Positions 16,090 to 25,498 are shown, numbered from the stretch's first letter. The stretch is DNA of 64,000 nucleotides from Nitrososphaerota archaeon (GCA_028867595.1 JAGWGB010000004.1:39929-103928); one strand, 5' to 3'. Notes: generated by a model not told the origin, from the sequence alone. Program-made: numbers and translations.

Positions 16090-16491
16090 ATGGAAGAAAA
16101 AGATCTGGAACACCACATTAGTTCATTGCTAAAATATGATTTGAAGTATGTCGGAGTGATAAACTCTCAAGGGCGAATGATTGAACATGCGTCAAAAGAT
16201 CTTATCATAAGTCCTGAAAAACTTGAGATGCTTTGCATGGGGATAAGGTTGCAACACTCGATGCAATCAGACTTTGATGATGACCTTGGGGCAGTAAGCT
16301 ATGTTGTAACTGAGAGGCGAAATCTCAAGTTTGTATCAATGCCAGTATCAAGAGATGTCTTGTTTGCCATTGCTCAAAAGGGAACAGACCACAGTAAGTT
16401 GGTTCGCAAAGTATACTCAAAGCAATTCTTTGATGTGTTGAAAAATCACCTAGACAAATACAACATGGTTGCAGTTGGAATGAGAATCTGA
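16090..16491 (+). CDS. Roadblock-like small protein (thaumarchaeal DUF6659-type)
   Basis: 133 residues with an alternating strand-helix layout: LKYVGVINSQGRMIEHAS, a long helix EKLEMLCMGIRLQHSM, then AVSYVVTERRNLKFVSMPV and DVLFAIAQKG. This is the profile of a roadblock/profilin-type dimer fold. A second member of the same kind is at 34700. The family is abundant in thaumarchaea but has no known role; the Pfam name is from memory and not checked. Confidence 0.6.
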   Translation: MEEKDLEHHISSLLKYDLKYVGVINSQGRMIEHASKDLIISPEKLEMLCMGIRLQHSMQSDFDDDLGAVSYVVTERRNLKFVSMPVSRDVLFAIAQKGTDHSKLVRKVYSKQFFDVLKNHLDKYNMVAVGMRI

Positions 16492-16586
16492 TTGCCTGAA
16501 AACTCCTCGATATCACTAGAGACGCTATAAAAATACGCAAGAACCCAGTTACGCAATCTTAATCAGTACGAATCAAGCCAAACTGC

Positions 16587-17144
16587 ATGATGGACAATGA
16601 ATCTACAATTGAGAAGAATAGAACAGTCACATTTAGAATCGACAAGAATGTCCTTGACAAGATAAAATCTCACGCAACATTTGAGAGGATAACCCTCAAT
16701 GCACTAGTAAACCAGCTGCTGGCACATGCGGTGGACTGGGATCTTGTTGCAACCAAGTCTGGATGGATTCCTGTGCCAAAAGCACTGCTCATGTCGTGGT
16801 TTGACAAACTTGATGAAAAGGAGATTCAAAGCATTGCAGAAGAAAAGGGAAAACTTGTCTCAAGAGACATGCTGTATACTATGAAAGGAAAATACGGTAT
16901 ATGGGAATGGATATCTATACTACGTGGACGGGCAAAAGCCGCAGGGTTTAGCTTTACGCAAATCGATGACAAAAACGATGTCAAGTTCATCATGAGGCAT
17001 GACATGGGCATCAAGTGGTCTAAACACTTCAAATCATTTTACGAATCTGCATTCAAGGAACTTGGGTGTGCAGTAAAGTTTGATCTAACAGAAAACACAA
17101 TCGTCTACAAGCTTGACAAAAAATATGTACAACACGATGATTGA
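16587..17144 (+). CDS. Ribbon-helix-helix-like protein, probable regulator
   Basis: 185 residues. The N-terminal part (RTVTFRIDKNVLDKIKSHAT then ERITLNALVNQLLAH) is a beta strand plus two helices as in ribbon-helix-helix DNA-binding domains. The remaining 130 residues form an alpha-beta domain (WISILRGRAKAAGFSFTQID, HDMGIKWSKHFKSFYESAF) that I do not recognise and that may sense a ligand. Its stop overlaps the region just before the malic enzyme gene (20 bp gap to ATG 17165), so they are likely co-transcribed. Confidence 0.65.
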   Translation: MMDNESTIEKNRTVTFRIDKNVLDKIKSHATFERITLNALVNQLLAHAVDWDLVATKSGWIPVPKALLMSWFDKLDEKEIQSIAEEKGKLVSRDMLYTMKGKYGIWEWISILRGRAKAAGFSFTQIDDKNDVKFIMRHDMGIKWSKHFKSFYESAFKELGCAVKFDLTENTIVYKLDKKYVQHDD

Positions 17145-17164
17145 AGGAATCCAAATGTGTTAGT

Positions 17165-18331
17165 ATGACATACGACAAAAACTCAAAAAAAGCAATCAAA
17201 CTGCATGAAAAATTACGTGGAAAAATCGTCGTTACCGGAAAAATAAGGAACCTAAAGTCTGGTGAGATAAAGCTAATCTATACTCCTGGAGTTGCAGCAG
17301 TCTGCGAGGAGATATATCGGCACCCGGAAAAAAAATACGACCTTACATCAAAGGGAAACAACGTGGCAATTGTAACCGATGGAACTAGAATACTTGGGCT
17401 TGGAAACATCGGGCCGTATGCATCACTTCCAGTAATGGAAGGCAAGGCAGTGCTATACCAGGAGTTTGGTCAAGTGAGTGCCTTTCCAATTTGTCTTAAC
17501 ACTACAAAAAAAGATGAGATTGTTGCCACAATAAAGGCAATAGAGCCTGCATTTGGGGCAATAAACCTAGAAGACATTGAATCGCCAAAGGTGCTTGAAA
17601 TATCTGACGAACTTGATAGACTGCTTTCCATACCAGTATTTCATGACGACAGGCATGGCACGTCAGTTGTGGTCTTGTCTGCACTGATAAACTCGCTAAA
17701 ACTTGTCAAAAAACAACTTGCTACAATTAGAATCGTTGTTGCGGGGGCTGGCTCTGCAGGATATGGAATCTGCAAACTACTTGTAGCCGCAGGATGCAAA
17801 AACATCCTTGTCACAGACTCTAATGGGATAATCTACAAGGGGCGACCTGGGGATATGAACAAGTACAAAAATGAACTTGCAAGCATTACCAACCCAAAAA
17901 AGGAAAAGGGATTGCTGCGCGATGCAATGCAGGGCGCCGACGTTTTCATAGGTGTCTCTGGAAAAAATAACTTGGTGACTCCGGCAATGGTAAAAGAGAT
18001 GAACGACAAGTCGATAATTTTTGCATTGACAAATCCAGACCCTGAGATAAAGCCTGAGCTTGCTAAAAAAGCAGGTGCAAGGATTGTGGCAACTGGAAGT
18101 TACCTGTATCCAAACAAGGTCAATAATGCCCTTGTCTTTCCGCATATAATGCGGGCAATACTTGACAAGAAAATAAAAAAGATAACAATGGAGCTATTGC
18201 TTGCCACTGCAAGAGCGATATCTGATACGGTTCCAGACAAAAAGCTGCACTATGAGAACATAATACCTGACATGTATGACAAAAGAATACAGAAAAACAT
18301 TGCAAAGGCACTATCAAGGCTGAAAAAATAA
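17165..18331 (+). CDS. Malic enzyme (malate dehydrogenase, decarboxylating)
   Basis: Converts malate to pyruvate with NAD(P)+ reduction and CO2 release. Motifs: L-I-Y-T-P-G-V-A near the N terminus, G-L-G-N-I-G-P-Y, K-A-V-L-Y-Q-E-F-G, metal-site NLEDIESP and H-D-D-R-H-G-T, and the Rossmann loop V-V-A-G-A-G-S-A-G-Y-G. At 388 residues it belongs to the short archaeal/bacterial class without a phosphotransacetylase tail. ATG 17165 is preferred to TTG 17141. It feeds pyruvate to gluconeogenesis and amino-acid synthesis and supplies reducing power. Confidence 0.9.
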   Translation: MTYDKNSKKAIKLHEKLRGKIVVTGKIRNLKSGEIKLIYTPGVAAVCEEIYRHPEKKYDLTSKGNNVAIVTDGTRILGLGNIGPYASLPVMEGKAVLYQEFGQVSAFPICLNTTKKDEIVATIKAIEPAFGAINLEDIESPKVLEISDELDRLLSIPVFHDDRHGTSVVVLSALINSLKLVKKQLATIRIVVAGAGSAGYGICKLLVAAGCKNILVTDSNGIIYKGRPGDMNKYKNELASITNPKKEKGLLRDAMQGADVFIGVSGKNNLVTPAMVKEMNDKSIIFALTNPDPEIKPELAKKAGARIVATGSYLYPNKVNNALVFPHIMRAILDKKIKKITMELLLATARAISDTVPDKKLHYENIIPDMYDKRIQKNIAKALSRLKK

Positions 18332-18359
18332 CAAATCCGTATTTTTCGTGCAAAAATAC

Positions 18360-19169
18360 TTACTGTCTGTTTTCAACTACTAGCAAAGTATTCTGGTCTT
18401 TCCACGTTATTTTGTCCAGATCATTGTAATGATTCAGTATGTTTTGCACAAACTTGTGCAATGCATCTTTGAACTCATGCCTTTTGTATAGCCTAAAAGT
18501 AGAATAATGGTGATTTTTTGCTTGTTCCACAAGTCTTTCAAGAGGATACACTCTGTTGTGTTCAAACAGCTTTACTGAATTGATGTTGAGATTAGGGTCT
18601 TTTTCAAAGGCCGACTTTAATTCTTCCAACTCATACAACCTACTTTCCTTTTTGGTAAACGAAGGAAAATGCATTCCCCAAATAGTTTTTGCGTTCTGGT
18701 CACGCAACCTAGTATAAACAAATAACTTGCCATTATTTTTCAATATTCTTGAAGATTCTCTTAGAAAGTCTGGGAGGGGAAAATGATGTATTGCATTAAA
18801 AGACATGACGCAGTCAAGTGAATCTGTCTGTAGTGGTATTCTATGTGAGTCGCTGTGGATGGGAGTGAAATTTGTTATGTTGTGTTTTGCAAAGTCTTCT
18901 TTTAGATGGTGAAGCATCTCCTCGTTGTTATCAACGCAGAATAAATGGCATTTTTCTCCAAGCTGTTCTACAAATTTGAGGCTATATCTGCCTGTCCCGC
19001 ATCCAATGTCAGCAGCTTGTATATTTTGAAGATTTTTTATCTTGTTTGTAATATGTAACAAGGGGCCAAGATCTGTAGTCCTCAATTCCTTGTATCTTGG
19101 GGCAATGTGTAAAAAATGATCATGCATTTTATCTAACATTGAATTCTTTTTACCCCTTGAAATTTTCAT
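18360..19169 (-). CDS. Class I SAM-dependent methyltransferase
   Basis: 269 residues with the Rossmann methyltransferase series: motif I A-D-I-G-C-G-T-G-R-Y, the acidic end of strand 2 (CVDNNEEML), motif II near D-S-H-R-I-P and motif post-II C-V-M-S-F-N-A-I-H-H-F-P, then LRESSRILKNNGKLFVYTRL. This is the UbiE/small-molecule type rather than an RNA or protein enzyme. The C-terminal 80 residues are helical and basic and may choose the substrate. ATG 19139 is an alternative start. Substrate unknown; its neighbours give no hint. Confidence 0.8.
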   Translation of the reverse strand: MKISRGKKNSMLDKMHDHFLHIAPRYKELRTTDLGPLLHITNKIKNLQNIQAADIGCGTGRYSLKFVEQLGEKCHLFCVDNNEEMLHHLKEDFAKHNITNFTPIHSDSHRIPLQTDSLDCVMSFNAIHHFPLPDFLRESSRILKNNGKLFVYTRLRDQNAKTIWGMHFPSFTKKESRLYELEELKSAFEKDPNLNINSVKLFEHNRVYPLERLVEQAKNHHYSTFRLYKRHEFKDALHKFVQNILNHYNDLDKITWKDQNTLLVVENRQ

Positions 19170-19306
19170 TAGGTTTGTAACAATTTTATAATTTTAAAAT
19201 TTTGCCCAAAACAGATAAAAATCATGAATGCCAAAAAGTGAGAAACATAACATCTGTGATAATGTGAAATACCTTAAAATAGAATTTTTACTCATTTCTG
19301 TTATCT

Positions 19307-19462
19307 ATGGCGGGTTTTGAGAAGAACTGTCCAATATGCGATAAAAAATTCACCAGTCTTCTAGAATACACGACACATCTTGGAAATGACCACAAAGACA
19401 TTCCAGTTGAGAGGATACTGAAGATGGACAAGGAAGACAAGTGGAGTATGGCAGAAAAATAG
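19307..19462 (+). CDS. Small C2H2 zinc-finger protein
   Basis: 51 residues containing C-P-I-C-D-K-K-F-T-S-L and H-L-G-N-D-H, that is C-x2-C then about twelve residues and H-x4-H, the layout of a classical zinc finger. The tail is charged (DKEDKWSMAEK). A TATA-like CTTAAAATA (19273-19281) lies 26-30 nt upstream of ATG 19307, so the message is leaderless. Single-finger proteins of this size are common in archaea and may bind DNA, RNA or a protein. Confidence 0.7.
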   Translation: MAGFEKNCPICDKKFTSLLEYTTHLGNDHKDIPVERILKMDKEDKWSMAEK

Positions 19463-19473
19463 ATTTTTTGGGT

Positions 19474-19761
19474 CTATTTGCTCATCTTTGCTATGAATTC
19501 TTCTATAGTTGGTTCTTGCCTGAACTCAATTAGGCGTTTTTCTATGGAATTTATGATCTCGGTGTATGATTTGCCAAACACTTCTTCGAGGATTTTGCGG
19601 AGGTATTGTGGGTTGTCACATGAATCCGCTAGGGTGCATTGGTATCTCTCTTGAAGCAAGGTTTCGACTTTATCAAAAGTTGGTTTGCCTATGTGCAGCA
19701 GGGTCTGCTCTATAACTAGACCTACCAATGTCTTTTCAAGCCGTTCATAACTCATGCTCAT
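19474..19761 (-). CDS. Small helical protein resembling the NitrOD5 output domain
   Basis: 95 residues, helical, with V-I-E-Q-T-L-L-H-I-G, then L-L-Q-E-R-Y and L-R-K-I-L-E-E-V-F-G-K-S-Y-T-E-I-I-N-S-I. Free-standing domains of this pattern are very numerous in thaumarchaea; I recall them being called Nitrosopumilus output domain 5, presumed ends of signalling pathways. Two or three ATG codons (19761, 19755) could start it. It converges on the zinc-finger gene with 11 bp between. Confidence 0.55.
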   Translation of the reverse strand: MSMSYERLEKTLVGLVIEQTLLHIGKPTFDKVETLLQERYQCTLADSCDNPQYLRKILEEVFGKSYTEIINSIEKRLIEFRQEPTIEEFIAKMSK

Positions 19762-19960
19762 ACTTTATTTTTCTTTTTTGTATACTAAAGAAGGGTGGAA
19801 GATGGACATCATATGAGATTCCAAATTGGCATTCTGTCTTCTACTGGCGGGTGTTACAGAGATCTGGTGCGATCTGCTGAAAATTATAAAAACTATCATC
19901 ATTTATCAGCACGGCATATCACCAAGGCATTTTAAAGGGAATGGTAGTAGATAAGAAAAG

Positions 19961-20662
19961 TTGGCTGAAAATGACAAAGACCAAGACCTATCGGTAAAAC
20001 CCGAGGAATACATTGAGGTAATAAGTACTGAGGATGAACGAATCAAGATAATAGGAGAAGAGCTGGCAAATGACACGGGCCGCGCTATTTTTGGAAAGAT
20101 ATCACAAGGCATTGCAAGCTCAAACGAGCTTGCAAAGACACTTGAGATATCGCTACCTCTTGTCAATTGGCACGTAAACAGACTTTTGGGCGTGGGCCTC
20201 ATCAAGGTTGAAAAAGTGGAGATGAGCCAAAAAAACAAGCAGATGAAATACTATGCGCCTGTCAAGACCGCACTTGTAATAATACCACCGGAAAATCTGT
20301 CTGCCAAGGGATCGAAAAAGGAAACAGTATTGATGAAGTTGCGTCACTATATGGCAGGTATCGTATCATTTGTTGTTGGTGCATCTGGGATATACATTGC
20401 AGAAAAAAGTCAATTGCAACAAGAGACATCATATGTTCCGGAAAACACTGCAGCTCCACAAGCAGGCATGCATGCTGCAATGAAGACCGCAGCCCCTTTG
20501 GCATCTCAAACTCCTACACCTGAGCCGTCCGCATTTTCTGGAGACTTGGTGATGATTCTAATTGCGCTGTTAGCAGGAGGGGCATTCTTTTGTGCTGTAT
20601 TTTTTGGGACAAAACTTGCAAAAATGGTAAAAAGCAGAAAATCAAAACGGGCCATAGGTTAG
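19961..20662 (+). CDS. Membrane-bound winged-helix regulator
   Basis: 233 residues. An N-terminal winged helix (RAIFGKISQGIASSNELAKT, SLPLVNWHVNRLLGVGLIKV) is followed by a linker, a first hydrophobic span near 130 (YMAGIVSFVVGASGIYIA), an outer Ala/Pro-rich loop and a second span near 205 (LVMILIALLAGGAFFCAVFF) with a basic end. A DNA-binding domain tied to the membrane may react to an external signal. TTG 19961 is the only start, 27 nt below TATA-like CATTTTAAAG (19928-19937). Confidence 0.7.
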   Translation: MAENDKDQDLSVKPEEYIEVISTEDERIKIIGEELANDTGRAIFGKISQGIASSNELAKTLEISLPLVNWHVNRLLGVGLIKVEKVEMSQKNKQMKYYAPVKTALVIIPPENLSAKGSKKETVLMKLRHYMAGIVSFVVGASGIYIAEKSQLQQETSYVPENTAAPQAGMHAAMKTAAPLASQTPTPEPSAFSGDLVMILIALLAGGAFFCAVFFGTKLAKMVKSRKSKRAIG

Positions 20663-20792
20663 ATTTTTGCATAACACGCATAAAAATAAAAATTTTCAAC
20701 TACATGACGCTTTAACATAATTTTTTTGCATAAATTTATGTTAAAATGAAATTTAATCAAAGCCTATAAGCTCTAAAATTTAATACTGTATA

Positions 20793-21581
20793 ATGACAAA
20801 TAAACTCACGACAGTTCTGGCAATTGCTGCAATTGCAATTGTATCAATGACAGTCTTTGGTGGAATGCAGAGTTCAAGCGATAATGCGTATGCACAACAA
20901 GTTCCATACTATTATCAGCCTCCGCAAAATACAATATCTGTGACTGGTACTGCTACGGCAACAGTCTCACCTGATCTTGTAACCATACATCTAGGTGTTG
21001 ATACGCAAGCAAAGACCGCGCAGGATGCATTGAGCCAAAATGCTCAAGCAATGAACGCAACTGCATCTGCAATCCAAAGCCTTGGAATAACAAATGCTGA
21101 AATTAGCACCACTAATTTCACAATTGAGCCAGTCTACAATAACACTGGACCATATCCTCCATACAATGAGTACAAGAGTGAATTTGTTGGATACAAAGTA
21201 TCTAACACACTGCTCATCAAGACCACAAAACTTGGACTAGCAGGGAACATACTTGACACTGCAGTCGGAGCAGGAGCAAATAGGGTAGACAGCGTGTCTT
21301 TCTCACTCTCACCTGCAAAGCAGCAAAGTATTCAAAATAGCTTGCTTGCCAATTCTATCCAAGATGCCAAGTCAAGGGCGCAACAAGCATTGACTCCTCT
21401 TGGTCAGAAAATAATAGGTGTGAAATCAGTGGATCTCTCTGGATTTATGCCACAACCAATCTATACGTATAACAAAATGAGCATGGCGGCTCCCGCAGCA
21501 GCAGTACAGACACCAATATTTGCATCAAACCAGGACATAACAACAAGCGTCGATGTCATTTTCCTGATTGGGGCACAATAG
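20793..21581 (+). CDS. Secreted SIMPL-domain (DUF541) protein
   Basis: A signal peptide ends near NAYAQQ. The mature part begins ISVTGTATATVSPDLVTIHL, the opening strand of SIMPL proteins, and continues with N-A-Q-A-M-N-A-T-A-S-A-I, E-I-S-T-T-N-F-T-I-E-P-V-Y and Y-K-V-S-N-T-L-L-I-K. Full length for the family. SIMPL proteins are oxidative-stress linked in some bacteria, but the molecular role is unknown. The ATG is below an AT-rich stretch with several TATA candidates. Confidence 0.85.
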   Translation: MTNKLTTVLAIAAIAIVSMTVFGGMQSSSDNAYAQQVPYYYQPPQNTISVTGTATATVSPDLVTIHLGVDTQAKTAQDALSQNAQAMNATASAIQSLGITNAEISTTNFTIEPVYNNTGPYPPYNEYKSEFVGYKVSNTLLIKTTKLGLAGNILDTAVGAGANRVDSVSFSLSPAKQQSIQNSLLANSIQDAKSRAQQALTPLGQKIIGVKSVDLSGFMPQPIYTYNKMSMAAPAAAVQTPIFASNQDITTSVDVIFLIGAQ

Positions 21582-21589
21582 CTCCTTAC

Positions 21590-21604
21590 TTTTTTTTATT
21601 TTTT
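21590..21604 (+). terminator. T-rich terminator after the SIMPL gene
   Basis: A run of T broken by a single A starts 8 bp after the stop codon. Archaeal transcription ends on such T tracts without a hairpin. Confidence 0.5.
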
Positions 21605-21664
21605 ACGGTACATGACTCCATTTTCGTAAAAATTTTCATATACTATGTTCACGTATTATTATGG

Positions 21665-21895
21665 TTGGAAACAGCTTATGTAATGATAAACTGTGAGATG
21701 GGGTCGGAAAGTTCAATCATAGAAAAAATAAAGCCAATCGAAGGCGTAAAGGAAGTCCTAGGAGTGTTTGGGAACTACGACGTGCTAGTAAAGATTCAAT
21801 CCTCAAAAATTGATGAGATTAGAAGAACCATCGTTGCAAACATTCGCAGTATAGATAAGATTCGATGTACTACTACACTAATGTGTGCTAACTGA
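21665..21895 (+). CDS. Stand-alone Lrp/AsnC ligand-binding (RAM) domain protein
   Basis: 76 residues that are only the regulatory half of Lrp: AYVMINCEMGSESSIIEKIK, G-V-K-E-V-L-G-V-F-G-N-Y-D-V-L-V-K-I, then an R-S-I-D-K-I-R-C-T-T-T-L end. No helix-turn-helix is present. Such stand-alone RAM domains can modulate full-length Lrp proteins or bind amino acids. TTG 21665 lies about 27 nt below CATATACT (21636-21643). A close relative is at 39149. Confidence 0.82.
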   Translation: METAYVMINCEMGSESSIIEKIKPIEGVKEVLGVFGNYDVLVKIQSSKIDEIRRTIVANIRSIDKIRCTTTLMCAN

Positions 21896-21981
21896 GACTG
21901 TGTGGAAACTTGGGAATAATCCCTATCGGTAGATGTAGTCTCGGCATCTTTTTTAAGGCACGCACTCTACACAGGAATATC

Positions 21982-22929
21982 ATGGAAATAATGGGTAGAG
22001 GGGTTGGCCAAATAATTCGTGAGACTCCATCCTATGTGCACATACTTACCAAGTTTGCTGGATACAGGCTGTTTCATAAACGCAGTCCGATATATGGCTC
22101 TGCAGATATAATCAACGTATGCAACTTACACTGTACTCACTGTTACTGGTGGTTAAACAGGAAAGAAAATGAGGAGCTTACCGTAGAGCAGTGGAAAAAA
22201 GTAATCGACGAAAAATTCAAAAAAAATCATGTATTCATAATTACACTGGTTGGGGGCGAGCCAACTATGAGGCCTGATGTCATAGAACTTTTCATAAAAG
22301 AATTTCCAAAAAGAATCTGTATAGTATCAAATGGGACGCTACCATTGAAGCGCTATCAAGACCTCTACTTTTACTGGATATCAATAGACGGGACAAAGGA
22401 GATTCATGACAAGATTAGAGGCAACGGTGCATGGGACAAGACAAGAAAAAATGTCATTGACTATGTGGAAAAAAATGGCAAACTTGCATACAAGGACATT
22501 TGGATTACCATGACAATAAACGCACTAAACTACAAGACTGTAAAAAATGTCATAGAAGATTGGTCTGACTATTCAAACAAGATTGGGTTTCAATTTCATA
22601 CCCCCTTTATGAAAAATGATCCTCTCTGGTTTCCGTTTGGTGAAGAACGAACTCGGGTGGTAGATGAGATAATTGCAATGAGAAAGAAATATCCGGATTA
22701 CATCATAAACCCAACTAGCCAGCTTGAATTGATGAAAAAGAACTGGGGCGGCAGGGGCACAACACCAGTTGACTGTCCTACATGGGCAATAATATCAGTA
22801 GATCACATGGGAAGAGAAAAGATGCCTTGCTGTATTGGCAGTGCAGAAAGCAAATCCATGAAACCAATTTGTGAGGACTGTGGTCTTGGATGTTATTCCG
22901 TTCTGGTTGGCTATGGCATGAAGGGATAA
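21982..22929 (+). CDS. Radical SAM enzyme with C-terminal cysteine cluster
   Basis: 315 residues. The iron-sulfur motif is C-N-L-H-C-T-H-C (C-x3-C-x2-C) and the second SAM motif is G-G-E-P-T-M-R-P. The last 50 residues add five cysteines (PVDCP, MPCCIG, C-E-D-C-G-L-G-C) as in SPASM/HpnH-like proteins that carry an extra cluster. The substrate is unknown; peptide or lipid modification are both possible. ATG 21982 is preferred because a TATA-like TTTTTTAAG (21949-21957) sits about 28 nt above it; the longer frame from 21910 lacks homologous texture. Confidence 0.78.
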   Translation: MEIMGRGVGQIIRETPSYVHILTKFAGYRLFHKRSPIYGSADIINVCNLHCTHCYWWLNRKENEELTVEQWKKVIDEKFKKNHVFIITLVGGEPTMRPDVIELFIKEFPKRICIVSNGTLPLKRYQDLYFYWISIDGTKEIHDKIRGNGAWDKTRKNVIDYVEKNGKLAYKDIWITMTINALNYKTVKNVIEDWSDYSNKIGFQFHTPFMKNDPLWFPFGEERTRVVDEIIAMRKKYPDYIINPTSQLELMKKNWGGRGTTPVDCPTWAIISVDHMGREKMPCCIGSAESKSMKPICEDCGLGCYSVLVGYGMKG

Positions 22930-22932
22930 ATC

Positions 22933-24339
22933 CTATCTTAGCCTGAGCACGCTTGTCTTTGTAACATATATCATTAGCACAAACATGCTTGCAAGCACTA
23001 CAAATGCTGCAAGCGGAAACTCTGGCACTGTAGACTGGTTGGTAGATGATAATGTCGCAGCAGTCTGTAAGCTAACTGTTGCAGGAAACTCTGTTGATGC
23101 AAAACTGCTATCATTTAGGTTCTCAAATGCTATTGTAACTGATCCTGTGTAATTGGATGGGAATGGCACACTGATGTTGTCTCCCATATCAGAACCGCTA
23201 GTCCTCCCCACCTGGTGATATATGGCGCCGTTCTCTCCCTCGATTACAGAAAAGTCGTAAGGTATTGAGCTGATAGTTTTATTTGCAGTATACGGATCCA
23301 TGACCTTAAAGTTAAACTGCATTGTGGTACCTGGTGTGATCTTTGGAGGATCCCAGCTCAAAGCTATCTTGTACTGTGCATTTCTTGTGAACTGTATTAT
23401 GGGAAACGCATTGTCAGCGCTTGGCCTTAATGCAAAGTTCATCACTTGTGGTGGGTTGTTTTGTTCTGACTGGAGGTCTTGCACATTTGATTTGTATAAA
23501 ATGAGATGGACTATTCTATACGCATCCATGGAATAGTCATCTATTGAGATAAGCTTGTTAGGTATCTTGATGTTATTCACATATGCGTCATACTTTGTTG
23601 TAACAAAATCTCCAAGCGCCCTTGGAATTCTTATTTCTTGGTGTACTACAGTAAGTTGACCTATGGTCTGGTTTGACCAGTCAAACGGCATCGTAAAGTT
23701 GACAAATTTTTTGGCCTCGTCATACTTGACATCGTGGAGTTGGTCATAGTATGCTATTATCTGAATTTGATGTGTTCCATATCCTGGGTCGTTAATTGTA
23801 AGATTGTCATATTCTGGGATGGATATTCCTGCACTGTATGATTTGCTGACTTGGTTGTCATATGCACCCATTGTGATAACCTCTATCTTGAAGCGATACA
23901 ACCCTCCGGAATTGAAGACAGGACCCTTTACGTCATAATTTCCGCTGTCTTGACCAAACATTCCTGAGAGAATTCCTCCTTTTTCGTCAAATGTTGTGTT
24001 GCCTGATTGTTGTGGATAAAAATTCAAAATGAAATTTCCGCTGTCACTTTTGAAGATGTGGCCAAACACTGCATTTTGCCCTTTGAATGCTGATATTGCA
24101 AGTGTTGCATCGGGAATTGGCTGTTGTGTATTTGCATCCATTAGTACTAGATTCAGCTGGGTCCCTGCATGATTGTTATCAATTAAAAATGGAACAGAAC
24201 CAATTGATAACGTGACATTTGTCTTTCCTATAAGAGATGGTGGCAGAGTCTCACTGGCAAGACCATCTCCATAAGCTTTGAGAGCAAAGAAAAGCGAGGG
24301 CGCAAGTACTGCAATGGCCAAAAAATAGATTGTCTTCAT
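22933..24339 (-). CDS. Large secreted protein with PEFP-type C-terminal anchor
   Basis: 468 residues: signal peptide (YFLAIAVLAPSLFFALKAYG), a long beta-rich outer part with several Ig-like stretches (LVLMDANTQQPIPDATLAIS, FNFKVMDPYTANKTI), then VPEFPLAAFVVLASM, a hydrophobic span and the end TSVLRLR. The tail is the PEFP form of the PEFG-CTERM signal. Likely attached at the cell surface. The first third has the look of a carboxypeptidase-regulatory or bacterial Ig-like fold; no enzyme motif is seen. Confidence 0.7.
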   Translation of the reverse strand: MKTIYFLAIAVLAPSLFFALKAYGDGLASETLPPSLIGKTNVTLSIGSVPFLIDNNHAGTQLNLVLMDANTQQPIPDATLAISAFKGQNAVFGHIFKSDSGNFILNFYPQQSGNTTFDEKGGILSGMFGQDSGNYDVKGPVFNSGGLYRFKIEVITMGAYDNQVSKSYSAGISIPEYDNLTINDPGYGTHQIQIIAYYDQLHDVKYDEAKKFVNFTMPFDWSNQTIGQLTVVHQEIRIPRALGDFVTTKYDAYVNNIKIPNKLISIDDYSMDAYRIVHLILYKSNVQDLQSEQNNPPQVMNFALRPSADNAFPIIQFTRNAQYKIALSWDPPKITPGTTMQFNFKVMDPYTANKTISSIPYDFSVIEGENGAIYHQVGRTSGSDMGDNISVPFPSNYTGSVTIAFENLNDSSFASTEFPATVSLQTAATLSSTNQSTVPEFPLAAFVVLASMFVLMIYVTKTSVLRLR

Positions 24340-24420
24340 AATACGTTTCTCATTTTGTGCATTTGTACAACTATAAATAAACTCTAAACTCTGTTCTCGC
24401 CTTGAATTTTGTATAGTATC

Positions 24421-24939
24421 TTAAAGCGAAGAAAAAGTGTCTGCAAGATGATCAGCTGAACTCTCAATAAGACTTGGATGATATTTGTCAATTATGGATC
24501 GTATCTTTTCTATATTCTTTATGTGGTATTTTTTCTTAAAATTGACAAGAGCGCCTTCAATGATGTCATCTTTTGTTATCTGAGAAAGATAGAATGATAC
24601 GGTGGCAGGGGATTTTTTTGTATACTGGACCAACTCACTAAATGAGAGCGTTCCGTATTGAAGTAAAAACGTAAGTATCTGTTTGGGTGTTTCCTGTCTG
24701 AGGTTTTTCAAGAATAATGTGTCTTCATCTGATACGCTAAGAGGGTAAAATCGAGTCTGGCCTGGACTGCGTTCTACCTTGATAGTCCCTTCTCTTTCAA
24801 GTTTAGAAGCATAATGTCCTAATACACCGTTTTTCATTCCTGTCTTGCGCATTATCTCGCGGAACTTTATTCCTGGATTTTTCTCAATGACTTGAATTAT
24901 CTGCATGGCTCTGTCCATCTTAATCTCTCCTAAAGACAC
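24421..24939 (-). CDS. Regulator with two winged-helix domains
   Basis: 172 residues: the first winged helix covers FREIMRKTGMKNGVLGHYAS and the second SFSELVQYTKKSPATVSFYL. Twin wHTH proteins of this kind are common archaeal transcription factors. It overlaps the end of the upstream membrane-protein gene by 20 bp, so the membrane protein is its partner and may pass a signal to it. ATG is at 24939; M8 is an alternative. Confidence 0.75.
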   Translation of the reverse strand: MSLGEIKMDRAMQIIQVIEKNPGIKFREIMRKTGMKNGVLGHYASKLEREGTIKVERSPGQTRFYPLSVSDEDTLFLKNLRQETPKQILTFLLQYGTLSFSELVQYTKKSPATVSFYLSQITKDDIIEGALVNFKKKYHIKNIEKIRSIIDKYHPSLIESSADHLADTFSSL

Positions 24940-25312
24940 TTAGTGCAAAAATTAGCAATGTGCAAAACATGATGAGATGGCCTACCTCATCTGATGAAAA
25001 AGCCCAGAAATAATATTTTGATTGCCAGGCGGCGTCAACCAAAGAAAAGATCTCAGACAAGATAAAAGTACCAAAAGCAATAGTAGTGAAAAAAAGTCTA
25101 CGGGTCTTAATCTTATGGTATGCCATTGCGGCAACTACTGTGAGAAAAGAGGCAAAACCTATTCCGCTGATATGTAGAAGAATGTGAAAGAGCTCAAAGT
25201 TCTGAAACAAATGAGGCAAAATGACCGGTATTGATAATGCCGCAATGAGTGAGAATATTATGATACTCAGTAGTGCAGACTTAGTCTCAAACAATGTCTG
25301 TGGTCTAAACAC
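24920..25312 (-). CDS. Four-helix membrane protein, partner of the twin-wHTH regulator
   Basis: 130 residues with four hydrophobic spans (around 13-32, 43-64, 72-93 and 103-124). The second and third contain histidines (FELFHILLHISG, AAMAYHKIKTRR), which might bind heme or metal. Translation is coupled to the regulator below. No family name recognised. Confidence 0.6.
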   Translation of the reverse strand: MFRPQTLFETKSALLSIIIFSLIAALSIPVILPHLFQNFELFHILLHISGIGFASFLTVVAAMAYHKIKTRRLFFTTIAFGTFILSEIFSLVDAAWQSKYYFWAFSSDEVGHLIMFCTLLIFALSVFRRD

Positions 25313-25498
25313 AGTGAAAATTTGTCAAAAAGAGATTTAAATCAAATGGTACATTCTCCGAATGCAACAAAAAGATTCTTTCTCATTTGCAGATCAATTT
25401 TTGTCGTGAATTATCTTCGGGTACGATATCAAATAACTCATGTTTTTGTACCAGAAAACATTAAAATGAATACAAAGCAGATTGTTTAGTAATACTTG

